Shown here piece after piece: positions 1 to 6,212 of a stretch of DNA of 19,442 bases; the stretch's first letter is position 1; each line of letters starts with the position of its first letter. Where the stretch lies: contig DCZN01000045.1 of assembly GCA_002331625.1 (NCBI GenBank), positions 1-19,442 on the forward strand. Direction: 5' to 3'. The stretch comes from Nitrospira sp. UBA2083. Its GTDB lineage: Bacteria > Nitrospirota > Nitrospiria > Nitrospirales > Nitrospiraceae. The translations under genes were made by a program, and so were the position numbers. Below the pieces are notes generated by a model. The model saw nothing but the letters and a program-made list of their open reading frames with translations. It did not search any database and was not told the DNA's origin.

Positions 1-640
1 CGCCGATGCCCTTGGGGCCGTAGATCTTGTGGGCCGAGAACGACAAGAGGTCGATGCCCATGGCCTGCACGTCGACGGGAATCTTGCCGACGCCTTGCGT
101 GGCGTCGCAATGCAACAGCACGCCCTTCGCTTTCGCGATCTTCCCGATCTCCTGGATCGGATTGATCGTGCCGATTTCATTGTTGGCCAGCATGACGGAA
201 ATTAGGATAGTCTTGTCTGTGATCGCGTTCCGCACGTCGTCGGGATTGACCATGCCGTATTTGTCGACCGGCAGGTAGGTAACCGTGGCCAAACCCTTGG
301 CCTCGAGCGATTTTGCCGTGTCGAGCACGGCGCGATGTTCCGTAGACGACGTGATGATGTGGGTGCCTTTCTCCCTGTACATCTCCAGCACACCCTTGAG
401 CGCCAGGTTGTCCGATTCCGTGGCCCCGCTGGTGAAGACGATTTCTTTCGAGTCGGCGTTGATGAGTCTGGCGATTTGCTTGCGGGCCTGCTCCACGGCT
501 TCTTCCGCCTCCCAGCCGAAGGCGTGGTTGCGGCTGGCGGCATTGCCGAATTTTTCGACAAAATAGGGGAGCATTGCCTCCAGCACTTGCGGATCCATTG
601 GGGTGGTCGAATGATTGTCGAGGAAAATCGGAAGCTTCAT
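1..640 (-). CDS. iscS: Cysteine desulfurase IscS, N-terminal part
   Basis: PLP enzyme that takes sulfur from L-cysteine to supply Fe-S cluster and thio-cofactor assembly in the cytosol. The frame starts at ATG 640 (MKLPIFLDNHSTTP) and is still open at base 1, giving 213 residues. Visible landmarks are the SGATESDNLA segment (about 71-80), EHRAVLDT (101-108) with the PLP-stacking His102, and SAHKIYGPKG (202-211) with Lys205 as the PLP Schiff-base lysine, one residue offset from E. coli Lys206. The active-site cysteine loop and C-terminus lie outside the window. The start overlaps the iscR stop as TAATG, and AAGGAG lies just upstream within iscR, so the pair is probably translationally coupled. 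The close match to E. coli IscS and the IscR neighbour favour IscS over NifS or SufS. Confidence 0.95.
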   Translation of the reverse strand, partial: MKLPIFLDNHSTTPMDPQVLEAMLPYFVEKFGNAASRNHAFGWEAEEAVEQARKQIARLINADSKEIVFTSGATESDNLALKGVLEMYREKGTHIITSSTEHRAVLDTAKSLEAKGLATVTYLPVDKYGMVNPDDVRNAITDKTILISVMLANNEIGTINPIQEIGKIAKAKGVLLHCDATQGVGKIPVDVQAMGIDLLSFSAHKIYGPKGIG

Positions 641-1110
641 TATTCGACTCCTTGTGTCGAGGCAGATTGAATCGTAATAAGCGGGGTACCGCCCAACATA
701 TCTGCCAACGTCATGTTGTTCAGTAACTGATAGATGCTGTCTTGAATTTTTAGGAGCGGCGTGCGGATATTGCAGTGTTCACGCTGCATACAGAATTCAC
801 CCTCTTTTTCGTGTGAGCAGTCCGTGATCGCCAGCGGGCCTTCAATGCTTTCGATGATGTGTGCGATGGTGATCTGTCGTGCGCTTCGTGCCAGGAGATA
901 GCCTCCTTTAGGACCATTGTGGCTTTCGATCAGACCGTTCTTTGAGAGGGACTGAAGGACCTTCGCCAACAATTCCAGCGGAATGTTGTATTCCTCGGCG
1001 ATCTCCTTCGTGTTCACCACGCGCCCCGGGGTCACATCGCCAAACTGGACCGACGCAATATGCTGCAGGGCCATCAGCGCGTAGTCAGTTTTTTTTGAGA
1101 TCTTCAACAT
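640..1110 (-). CDS. iscR: Rrf2-family Fe-S regulator IscR-like
   Basis: Rrf2-type winged-helix transcription factor, expected to bind a [2Fe-2S] cluster and control Fe-S biogenesis. I chose ATG 1110 (MLKISKKTDYALMAL) because Rrf2 proteins start this way; an in-frame ATG at 1158 would add 16 atypical residues. The result is 156 residues. The DNA-binding domain covers about 1-75, with the wing motif GPKGGYLL at 66-73. Candidate cluster ligands are Cys98, Cys107 and Cys113 (spacing x8, x5). E. coli IscR has C-x5-C-x5-C-x2-H; here the position of the fourth ligand is Arg116, with His112 and His100 nearby. The gene directly precedes iscS, overlapping at TAATG. It is divergent from the ferredoxin gene, so it probably regulates both. 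The assignment to IscR rather than another Rrf2 member rests on the iscS neighbour and the three cysteines. Confidence 0.88.
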   Translation of the reverse strand: MLKISKKTDYALMALQHIASVQFGDVTPGRVVNTKEIAEEYNIPLELLAKVLQSLSKNGLIESHNGPKGGYLLARSARQITIAHIIESIEGPLAITDCSHEKEGEFCMQREHCNIRTPLLKIQDSIYQLLNNMTLADMLGGTPLITIQSASTQGVE

Positions 1111-1115
1111 AGCTA

Positions 1116-1145
1116 TTGCCGATCTATTCAGTCGGAGACTATAAT
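1116..1145 (+). promoter_or_regulatory. Candidate sigma70 promoter for ferredoxin gene
   Basis: TTGCCG at 1116-1121 and a perfect TATAAT at 1140-1145 are separated by 18 bp. They point toward the ferredoxin gene and would give a leader of about 90 nt. The -10 box lies inside the 1132-1154 dyad. Confidence 0.5.
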
Positions 1146-1154
1146 GATCTCCGA
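1132..1154. promoter_or_regulatory. Inverted repeat, candidate IscR operator
   Basis: TCGGAGA at 1132-1138 is the exact reverse complement of TCTCCGA at 1148-1154, with an A/T-rich centre (1141-1145 is also self-complementary). It lies between divergent iscR and the ferredoxin gene and covers a TATAAT box. Position and symmetry fit an operator for the IscR-like regulator. It does not clearly match the E. coli type I or type II IscR consensus, so the identity is inferred. Confidence 0.5.
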
Positions 1155-1243
1155 TCAATATGGTCGCACTAAAGCTACCATGCAGATTTGAATCGTGTCA
1201 ATACGTGACAAAAATCTAATCCGTCTCAGAAAGGAACAGGCAC

Positions 1244-1660
1244 ATGGGTGGGACGAACCCCTACATTGAGAAAGCCGATTACGAACTTCCTAAGGTTTCC
1301 TATTCCGTCACATTTATCCAACCAAGCGGAAGGTCGACCACAGTTACTGTCGATCCAGAAAAGATTCCTTACGGGGTCACAGGATTACCAGGGAGCATAT
1401 TGGATATCGCCATGGGCCAGGGGATAGATTTAGAGCATGTCTGTGGTGGGGTTTGCGCCTGTTCGACCTGTCACGTCATTGTGAAACAAGGATTGGAAAG
1501 CTGCAACGAAGGCACGGACGATGAGTATGATCAGTTGGATGAAGCACCCATGACGACACTCCAGTCTCGCCTCGGTTGTCAATGTGTACCAAACGGAACC
1601 AAAGACATTGTCGTCGAAATTCCCGCCGTGAATAAGAACCTCGTACGGGAGGGGCACTAA
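1244..1660 (+). CDS. fdx: ISC-type [2Fe-2S] ferredoxin
   Basis: Small electron carrier of the adrenodoxin/ISC class, which in the ISC pathway donates electrons for cluster assembly. The 138-residue product has the C-x5-C-x2-C motif CGGVCACSTC at 67-76 (ligands Cys67, Cys73, Cys76) and the distal ligand Cys112 in SRLGCQ, matching E. coli Fdx almost residue for residue in these stretches. Cys71, Cys87 and Cys114 are extra. The protein is longer than E. coli Fdx (111 aa), mostly through an N-terminal extension of about 18 residues. AAGGA at 1231-1235 is a good ribosome-binding site for ATG 1244. The gene is divergent from iscR and convergent with a reductase-like gene ending at 1745. Confidence 0.92.
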   Translation: MGGTNPYIEKADYELPKVSYSVTFIQPSGRSTTVTVDPEKIPYGVTGLPGSILDIAMGQGIDLEHVCGGVCACSTCHVIVKQGLESCNEGTDDEYDQLDEAPMTTLQSRLGCQCVPNGTKDIVVEIPAVNKNLVREGH

Positions 1661-1744
1661 TTCGTCCGGTCGTTGTAGTGGTAATCCTTATCGGACAAAC
1701 GCAAGAGAAGCATCCCGCAGGTGACGATTCACGACGAACTCATT

Positions 1745-2449
1745 TCAGTCGTATGTTTCAATCTTCACGTCCTTCCGGTCATACCCTCGTTCCATAAAAT
1801 AAGCCCGCAGGGGGCGGACGAAGGACTTGGTCCCACAGAGCATGGGGATTACTTTCGGCTGATCGTTCACTAACGGATTCAACATCGACAACGTCTTCTC
1901 CACTGCGTCTGCTTCTCCCGTCTGGACGACGAGCGGCAAATAGCGGAACGAGGGATACTGAATGGCCATCGTGAGCCATTCCTGATGGAACAGAACTTCG
2001 TCTTCGCTCGGGGCCACGGCGATTAAGAGAACCGGAACATGGATTTTTTCAGAAAACACCTGCTTCAATAGGCACCGCATTGGAACCAGGCCGGTATAGC
2101 GTGCGATCAGGAGGAGTTCCCGATCGAGGGCTGGAGGAAGGATGAAATTCCCGTAAGGTCCGGACAAGGTCATCTCATCTCCAGACTTTAGCTGATAGAG
2201 ATAGTTGGAGCCTAGCCCACCAGGAACTCGGTCGAACACCAGCGTCAACTCCCCGTAGGGTGAGGAAGGATCGGCCATCGAATAAGCACGATTGAGCGGC
2301 GGTCTTGGACCGACCGGTAGTTTGAGCGAGACCCATTGTCCCGGTTGAAACGAAATCTTTGTGGTCTTGGGCTTGACCACGAGTTGCCGGACGTGCGGTG
2401 TGAGATCGGTGACGGACAGCACCGTGGCAGGCTGCGTGAGTTCGGCCAT
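1745..2449 (-). CDS. Ferredoxin/flavin reductase-like FAD- and NAD(P)-binding oxidoreductase
   Basis: A 234-residue protein of the ferredoxin-NADP reductase superfamily. The FAD domain is at the N-terminus, with the flavin-binding RAYS motif at 54-57 and GPYG at 97-100. The pyridine-nucleotide domain follows. The usual GGTGxxP-type loop reads ARYTGLVP at 116-123, so its first glycines are replaced. The CG motif is at 205-206, and the C-terminus is DVKIETYD. ATG 2449 is preceded by AAGGAAGG at 2459-2452; upstream ATGs in the same frame lack this and would add a non-family tail. The gene converges on the [2Fe-2S] ferredoxin gene, 84 nt away, so a reductase-ferredoxin pairing is plausible but inferred. 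Other candidates include the reductase subunit of a multicomponent oxygenase-like system. Confidence 0.8.
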   Translation of the reverse strand: MAELTQPATVLSVTDLTPHVRQLVVKPKTTKISFQPGQWVSLKLPVGPRPPLNRAYSMADPSSPYGELTLVFDRVPGGLGSNYLYQLKSGDEMTLSGPYGNFILPPALDRELLLIARYTGLVPMRCLLKQVFSEKIHVPVLLIAVAPSEDEVLFHQEWLTMAIQYPSFRYLPLVVQTGEADAVEKTLSMLNPLVNDQPKVIPMLCGTKSFVRPLRAYFMERGYDRKDVKIETYD

Positions 2450-2459
2450 TGCCTTCCTT

Positions 2460-2484
2460 CCGGCTTTCTCATAGCAGAAGCCGG
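2460..2484 (-). promoter_or_regulatory. Hairpin directly upstream of the reductase ribosome-binding site
   Basis: CCGGCTT (2460-2466) and AAGCCGG (2478-2484) form a perfect 7-bp inverted repeat with an 11-nt loop. In the minus-strand transcript it abuts the AAGGAAGG ribosome-binding site. No U-run follows on either strand, so it is not an obvious intrinsic terminator. A role in leader RNA folding is possible but unproven. Confidence 0.4.
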
Positions 2485-2529
2485 TGGGATATGGAAGCGC
2501 TCCTGCGATGTACAAGGATTTTCACAGCG

Positions 2530-2538
2530 TGGTATAGA
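2530..2538 (+). promoter_or_regulatory. Candidate extended -10 promoter for gltX
   Basis: TGG followed by TATAGA (2533-2538) fits an extended -10 element. No good -35 box lies at the usual distance. Transcription would start near 2545, about 27 nt before the gltX start. Confidence 0.35.
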
Positions 2539-2571
2539 TGTCCTTCTGATTCACAAAGGGATCACAATGTC

Positions 2572-3987
2572 ATGAGCCAGGTTCGTGTTCGGTTTGCCCC
2601 CAGTCCGACGGGATTTCTGCATATCGGTGGAGTGCGTACGGCGCTCTTTAACTGGCTTTTTGCACGCCAGCAACAGGGTGCCTTTATTCTTCGGATCGAA
2701 GATACCGATCAAAGCCGCTCGACCGACGAATCGATTCAGGCCATTCTTGAAGGGATGAAATGGGTCGGGCTCGATTGGGATGAAGGTCCCTACCGCCAAA
2801 CGGAACGGATGGATCTGTATCGAGCCCACGCCATGACGTTACTAGAGACAGGGCACGCGTACTGGTGTGTGTGTACGGCCGAAGAATTGGAGGCGCGGCG
2901 AAAAGACGCGGAGGCCAAAGGCCTCTCACCTCGGTACGACGGCCGCTGTCGTCAGCGGGGCATTACGCATCCAACTGAAACGGCTGCGCTCCGGTTCAAG
3001 GCCCCGCAGGATGGCCAGATCGTCGTCGATGATCTCATCAAAGGCACGATCACCTTCGATAACAGTGCCGTCGATGATCTGATCATTCTCCGATCCAACG
3101 GCTACCCGACCTACAATTTTTCCGTGGTCGTCGACGACGCATTAATGCATATCACACACGTAGTACGAGGCGACGATCATCTGACGAATACGCCGCGACA
3201 GATTCCGATATTTGAAGCGCTGGGGTTTCCCGTTCCGCAGTTCGGCCATCTGCCGATGATTCTCGGTTCAGACAAAGCACGGCTTTCGAAGCGGCATGGC
3301 GCGACCTCCATTATGGCCTACAAAGACATGGGGTATCTGCCTGAGGCGATGGTGAATTACCTCGTCCGGCTTGGGTGGTCCCATGGTGATCAGGAACTTT
3401 TCACACGGCAAGAGCTGATCGACAAGTTTTCCTGGAAGAGCGTACAGTCCTCGGCGGCGGTTTTCAACCCCGACAAACTGCTCTGGATCAATGCTGAGTA
3501 CATCAAAACGAGTCCTCCAAGCTCTGTAGCCAAAGCATTGGTGCCATTGTTGGAGCAAGCGGGGTTGAAGCAACAAGTCGAGGCTGTGTCGGAGGAGTGG
3601 CTTGCACAACTCGTGGTCCTCGTCAAAGAACGGGCAAAGACGTTGGTCGATATGGTGGAGTGGGTCAGGCCCTATTTCGGGCAAGTAGCCCAATTTGAGG
3701 AAGAGGCAGCCAAGAAGTTTCTGACCCCAGCGATAGCTCCAGTGTTACAGAAGCTCCTCACGCGCTTTGAGGCATTCCCTAGCTTTTCCAAGCAGGTGTG
3801 GGAAGAGAGTTTCAAGAAGCTTGTTGAAGAAGAAGGAATAAAAATGGGCCAGCTGGCTCAGCCGGTTCGAGTCGCGCTCACCGGTCGAACGGCCAGCCCC
3901 GGGCTGTTCGAGGTGATGGAGGTGCTTGGGAGAGAGCGCACCCTGTTTCGATTGAGACAAGGCATTGAGCACGCCTCCATCGGATAG
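2572..3987 (+). CDS. gltX: Glutamyl-tRNA synthetase
   Basis: Class I aminoacyl-tRNA synthetase that charges tRNA-Glu with glutamate in the cytosol. The 471-residue length is normal for bacterial GluRS. The HIGH-type motif reads HIGG at 17-20 after RFAPSPTGFL, the usual GluRS form. The KMSKS-type loop is KARLSKR at 235-241. A zinc-type motif C-V-C at 99-101 with a later Cys in YDGRCR is also present. The C-terminal helical anticodon-binding region follows. I chose ATG 2572 because AAAGGG at 2555-2560 is well spaced and MSQVRVRFAPSPTG is the family N-terminus; the frame is open further upstream but that sequence is not GluRS-like. A separate glnS in the window suggests this enzyme is the discriminating type. 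Confidence 0.97.
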   Translation: MSQVRVRFAPSPTGFLHIGGVRTALFNWLFARQQQGAFILRIEDTDQSRSTDESIQAILEGMKWVGLDWDEGPYRQTERMDLYRAHAMTLLETGHAYWCVCTAEELEARRKDAEAKGLSPRYDGRCRQRGITHPTETAALRFKAPQDGQIVVDDLIKGTITFDNSAVDDLIILRSNGYPTYNFSVVVDDALMHITHVVRGDDHLTNTPRQIPIFEALGFPVPQFGHLPMILGSDKARLSKRHGATSIMAYKDMGYLPEAMVNYLVRLGWSHGDQELFTRQELIDKFSWKSVQSSAAVFNPDKLLWINAEYIKTSPPSSVAKALVPLLEQAGLKQQVEAVSEEWLAQLVVLVKERAKTLVDMVEWVRPYFGQVAQFEEEAAKKFLTPAIAPVLQKLLTRFEAFPSFSKQVWEESFKKLVEEEGIKMGQLAQPVRVALTGRTASPGLFEVMEVLGRERTLFRLRQGIEHASIG

Positions 3988-4017
3988 CGCACATCTCTGG
4001 CCAAACCCGCATCGATC

Positions 4018-4047
4018 TTGACGAAAATGCGATCGATATATTACTGT
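4018..4047 (+). promoter_or_regulatory. Candidate promoter of the tRNA-Gln pair
   Basis: TTGACG at 4018-4023 and TACTGT at 4042-4047 are 18 bp apart and end 10 nt before the first tRNA. A TATATT at 4037 is an alternative -10 but is too close to the -35 box. Confidence 0.4.
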
Positions 4048-4057
4048 GAACTCCGGT

Positions 4058-4131
4058 TGGGGGATCGTCTAGCGGTAGGACGTCAGTCTCTGGATCTGAC
4101 TACCTAGGTTCGATTCCTAGTCCCCCAGCCA
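4058..4131 (+). tRNA. tRNA-Gln(CTG)
   Basis: A 74-nt cloverleaf with encoded CCA. The acceptor stem TGGGGGA/TCCCCCA is fully paired and the discriminator is G. The D arm is GTC/GAC, and the T arm is CTAGG-TTCGATT-CCTAG. The anticodon loop CTCTGGA (4088-4094) places CTG at 4090-4092. The anticodon stem TCAGT/TCTGA has a T-T mismatch at the loop-closing pair 31:39. The U1-A72 acceptor pair matches the E. coli tRNA-Gln identity pattern. It precedes a near-identical copy by 46 nt and is likely cotranscribed with it. Confidence 0.95.
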
Positions 4132-4177
4132 AAAATTTCTCTTCGTGCCATTTCCACGCCTTACTTCCGTACCGCGC

Positions 4178-4251
4178 TGGGGGATCGTCTAGCGGTAGGA
4201 CGCCGGCCTTTGGAGCCGGCTACCTAGGTTCGATTCCTAGTCCCCCAGCCA
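4178..4251 (+). tRNA. tRNA-Gln(TTG)
   Basis: A 74-nt cloverleaf identical to the preceding tRNA outside the anticodon arm. The anticodon stem CCGGC/GCCGG is fully paired, and the loop CTTTGGA puts TTG at 4210-4212. CCA is encoded. The near identity of the acceptor, D and T arms indicates tandem duplication followed by divergence of the anticodon arm. The pair covers both glutamine codons. Confidence 0.96.
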
Positions 4252-4283
4252 TTTTTCCACTCGGGCCACAGATATCGAGGCTC

Positions 4284-5327
4284 TCACTTCATTGATGCCA
4301 TATCGATCACGAACCGATACCGCACGTCGCCTTTGAGGACCCGTTCATAGGCCTCATTCACCTGCTGGATAGGTATCAGCTCGATGTCAGACTCGATCTG
4401 ATGCCGGGCGCAGAAGTCGAGCATGGCCTGGGTTTCTTTAATGCCGCCGATGAGTGAACCCGCAAGCCGTCGTCGTTTAAAAATGAGCGAGAACGCTTCC
4501 ACTGTGGTCGGCGTTTCAGGAGCACCGACGAGGATCATCGTGCCGTCGGTCTTGAGGAGGTTCAGATACACGTTGTAATCGTGTGGAGCTGAGACTGTGT
4601 CGAGAATGTAGTGGAAGTAGCCTTGGAGTTTGGTGAAGGTCTGCGGATCCGACGTGACGGCAAAGTTTGTGGCGCCCAGTCGTTGTGCATCCTCCCGCTT
4701 CTTCTCCGATGTGCTCAACACGGTCACGTCTGTTCCCATCGCCTTGGCAAGTTTCACCGCCATATGGCCGAGCCCACCGAGGCCGACGACCGCCAACTTA
4801 TGGTAGCGCCCCACGCCCCACTGGCGCAGGGGAGAGTAGGTGGTAATGCCGGCACAGAGCAGTGGCGCAGCTCCAGCCAGTGAGAGGGATGCGGGGATAC
4901 GAAGGACATAGTTCTCATCGACGACAATCTGGGTCGAATAGCCGCCTTGTGTGAGACGACCTCCTTTATCCTGTGCACTGTACGTCCAGACGGTGCCGCC
5001 ATCGCAATATTGTTCCAGTCCTTCACGGCAGGCCGTACAGCTTCGGCAGGAATCGACAAAGCAGCCGATGCCGGCTCGATCGCCGACCTTGAACGCGGTC
5101 ACTTCCGTGCCGACTCGTGCGATTGTTCCGACAATTTCATGGCCGGGTACCATCGGAAACAGAGAGATGCCCCATTCGTTACGGGCCTGATGAATGTCGG
5201 AATGGCAAATACCGCAGTGTGTGATTGTGATCAACACATCGCGTGGACCGACCTCGCGCCGCTCAAACGAAAACGGCTGTAATGGTTCCTTCGCGGCCAT
5301 TGCCGCATAGCCTTTAGTCGCGAGCAT
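4284..5327 (-). CDS. Zinc-dependent alcohol/aldehyde dehydrogenase, YahK/CAD-like
   Basis: Medium-chain dehydrogenase of 347 residues that interconverts alcohols and aldehydes, in this subfamily usually reducing aldehydes with NADPH. Catalytic zinc residues are Cys38 (CGICHSD), His63 with Glu64 (PGHE), and Cys158. The structural zinc site is Cys94, Cys97, Cys100 and Cys108. The Rossmann motif GLGGLGHMA is at 182-190. STSEKK at 205-210 after the second strand suggests NADP(H) rather than NAD(H). ATG 5327 is preceded by AAAGGGAGAG; the frame is open upstream for more than 500 nt, but that region holds yacG and is not dehydrogenase-like. The gene lies 158 nt after yacG on the same strand. The substrate cannot be read from sequence. 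Confidence 0.92.
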   Translation of the reverse strand: MLATKGYAAMAAKEPLQPFSFERREVGPRDVLITITHCGICHSDIHQARNEWGISLFPMVPGHEIVGTIARVGTEVTAFKVGDRAGIGCFVDSCRSCTACREGLEQYCDGGTVWTYSAQDKGGRLTQGGYSTQIVVDENYVLRIPASLSLAGAAPLLCAGITTYSPLRQWGVGRYHKLAVVGLGGLGHMAVKLAKAMGTDVTVLSTSEKKREDAQRLGATNFAVTSDPQTFTKLQGYFHYILDTVSAPHDYNVYLNLLKTDGTMILVGAPETPTTVEAFSLIFKRRRLAGSLIGGIKETQAMLDFCARHQIESDIELIPIQQVNEAYERVLKGDVRYRFVIDMASMK

Positions 5328-5485
5328 GATGCTCTCCCTTTGTGCAGCAGGATAATTGTCTGACCTTAGCAAGTTCGATCCAGTCTTGCCAACCGCAAAA
5401 GGTCGGCTCTTCCACGGCTGGCTGAAGGAATTGGTGCATGAGGCAGGTAGCGAGAGAGCTGAGAGGGTGGCTCTTGGCTGCCTGG

Positions 5486-5680
5486 CTAGGTGCGGTCTTG
5501 ACCATCCTGATCGTCGGTCGATTCGAGAATGGTCATGTCCGTGGTCATCGACGGACCTGGAATACGATAATGTTCCGCAGCCCATGTTCCTAAATCGGTC
5601 AGCTGGCAACGTTCCGAGCAGAAAGGACGCCAGGGGTTTCCTTCCCACGTCGTGGCCTGGTGGCACAGGGGGCATGTCAT
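5486..5680 (-). CDS. yacG: YacG-like zinc-binding protein
   Basis: A 64-residue protein matching YacG, which in E. coli binds GyrB and inhibits DNA gyrase. The four zinc-ligand cysteines are CPLC (Cys3, Cys6) and FCSERC (Cys21, Cys25). They are followed by the family signature [17 protein letters not shown], nearly the same as in E. coli YacG. The acidic C-terminal tail is also typical. ATG 5680 is the only reasonable start, since no start codon lies between it and the upstream in-frame stop. No clear Shine-Dalgarno is seen, as the preceding bases are pyrimidine-rich. It lies 51 nt after the PilZ gene on the same strand, so expression may depend on read-through from that gene. E. coli yacG is near coaE; that context is absent here. 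Confidence 0.9.
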   Translation of the reverse strand: MTCPLCHQATTWEGNPWRPFCSERCQLTDLGTWAAEHYRIPGPSMTTDMTILESTDDQDGQDRT

Positions 5681-5731
5681 AGAAGGAGTGTACCGTCGGC
5701 GGTGAACGAAGAAAAGCCCTTGCAGATCCTG

Positions 5732-6067
5732 TCAGTGGTGAGATGACGATCGAGGTGCGGCGACATGGAGCAGCCGCTGTAACCGGCTGCGATCTAAATC
5801 CGCGAGACGTAAAAATTCGACCCCGAATTCTCCATGACTCACCCATCGAACGGCCGCGGAATCGACCGTGATCGGCGCAGCCAAGTCCGTGGCATGGATC
5901 AAGAGCTTGACGCCGGTTCCTGGCGATATCGAGGTTGTGCTGGTGACTGCGCAGCCTCCGGCGGAAATGTCGAACATGGTCCCTTGGTGGATGTCTGGTT
6001 GATTGGTGATGGAAAATAGGACTCGTAGCTCAACAGGGATTCGTAGATGTTCTCGGCATTCGATCAT
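5732..6067 (-). CDS. PilZ-domain protein
   Basis: A single-domain PilZ protein of 111 residues, expected to bind cyclic di-GMP. Both nucleotide-binding motifs are visible: RxxxR at Arg5-Arg9 (REHLR) and DxSxxG at 33-38 (DISAGG). The later AVRWVSHGEFGVEFL (72-86) matches the last strands of the PilZ barrel. I chose ATG 6067 because it sits just before the RxxxR motif and has GAGGG about 7 nt upstream. A longer frame back to 6259 would overlap the end of glnS and adds nothing family-like. The gene follows glnS with a gap of 145 nt and precedes yacG. Its output (motility, polysaccharide or other) cannot be inferred from the neighbours. Confidence 0.85.
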   Translation of the reverse strand: MIECREHLRIPVELRVLFSITNQPDIHQGTMFDISAGGCAVTSTTSISPGTGVKLLIHATDLAAPITVDSAAVRWVSHGEFGVEFLRLADLDRSRLQRLLHVAAPRSSSHH

Positions 6068-6212
6068 GGCCACCCTCACAGGAGCGCACACATTGCCGCC
6101 CAATACCGATTCGTCGCCTCCTAGAGCAATAGTATAGATCCTCAGGGCCCTGTGGGGCACGTGTTTGAAGGAAAACCAACAAGGGTCGCGAGCCGTGAAA
6201 CCCGAATGATGG

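Noticed and set aside
1661..1744. Possible bidirectional terminator between the ferredoxin and reductase genes
   Set aside because: Only weak 5-6 bp inverted repeats (GTCCG/CGGAC, TTCGTC/GACGAA) with long loops and no U-runs are present.
5328..5846. Long N-terminal extension of the zinc dehydrogenase
   Set aside because: This open frame passes through yacG in another frame and is not dehydrogenase-like, while ATG 5327 has a good ribosome-binding site.
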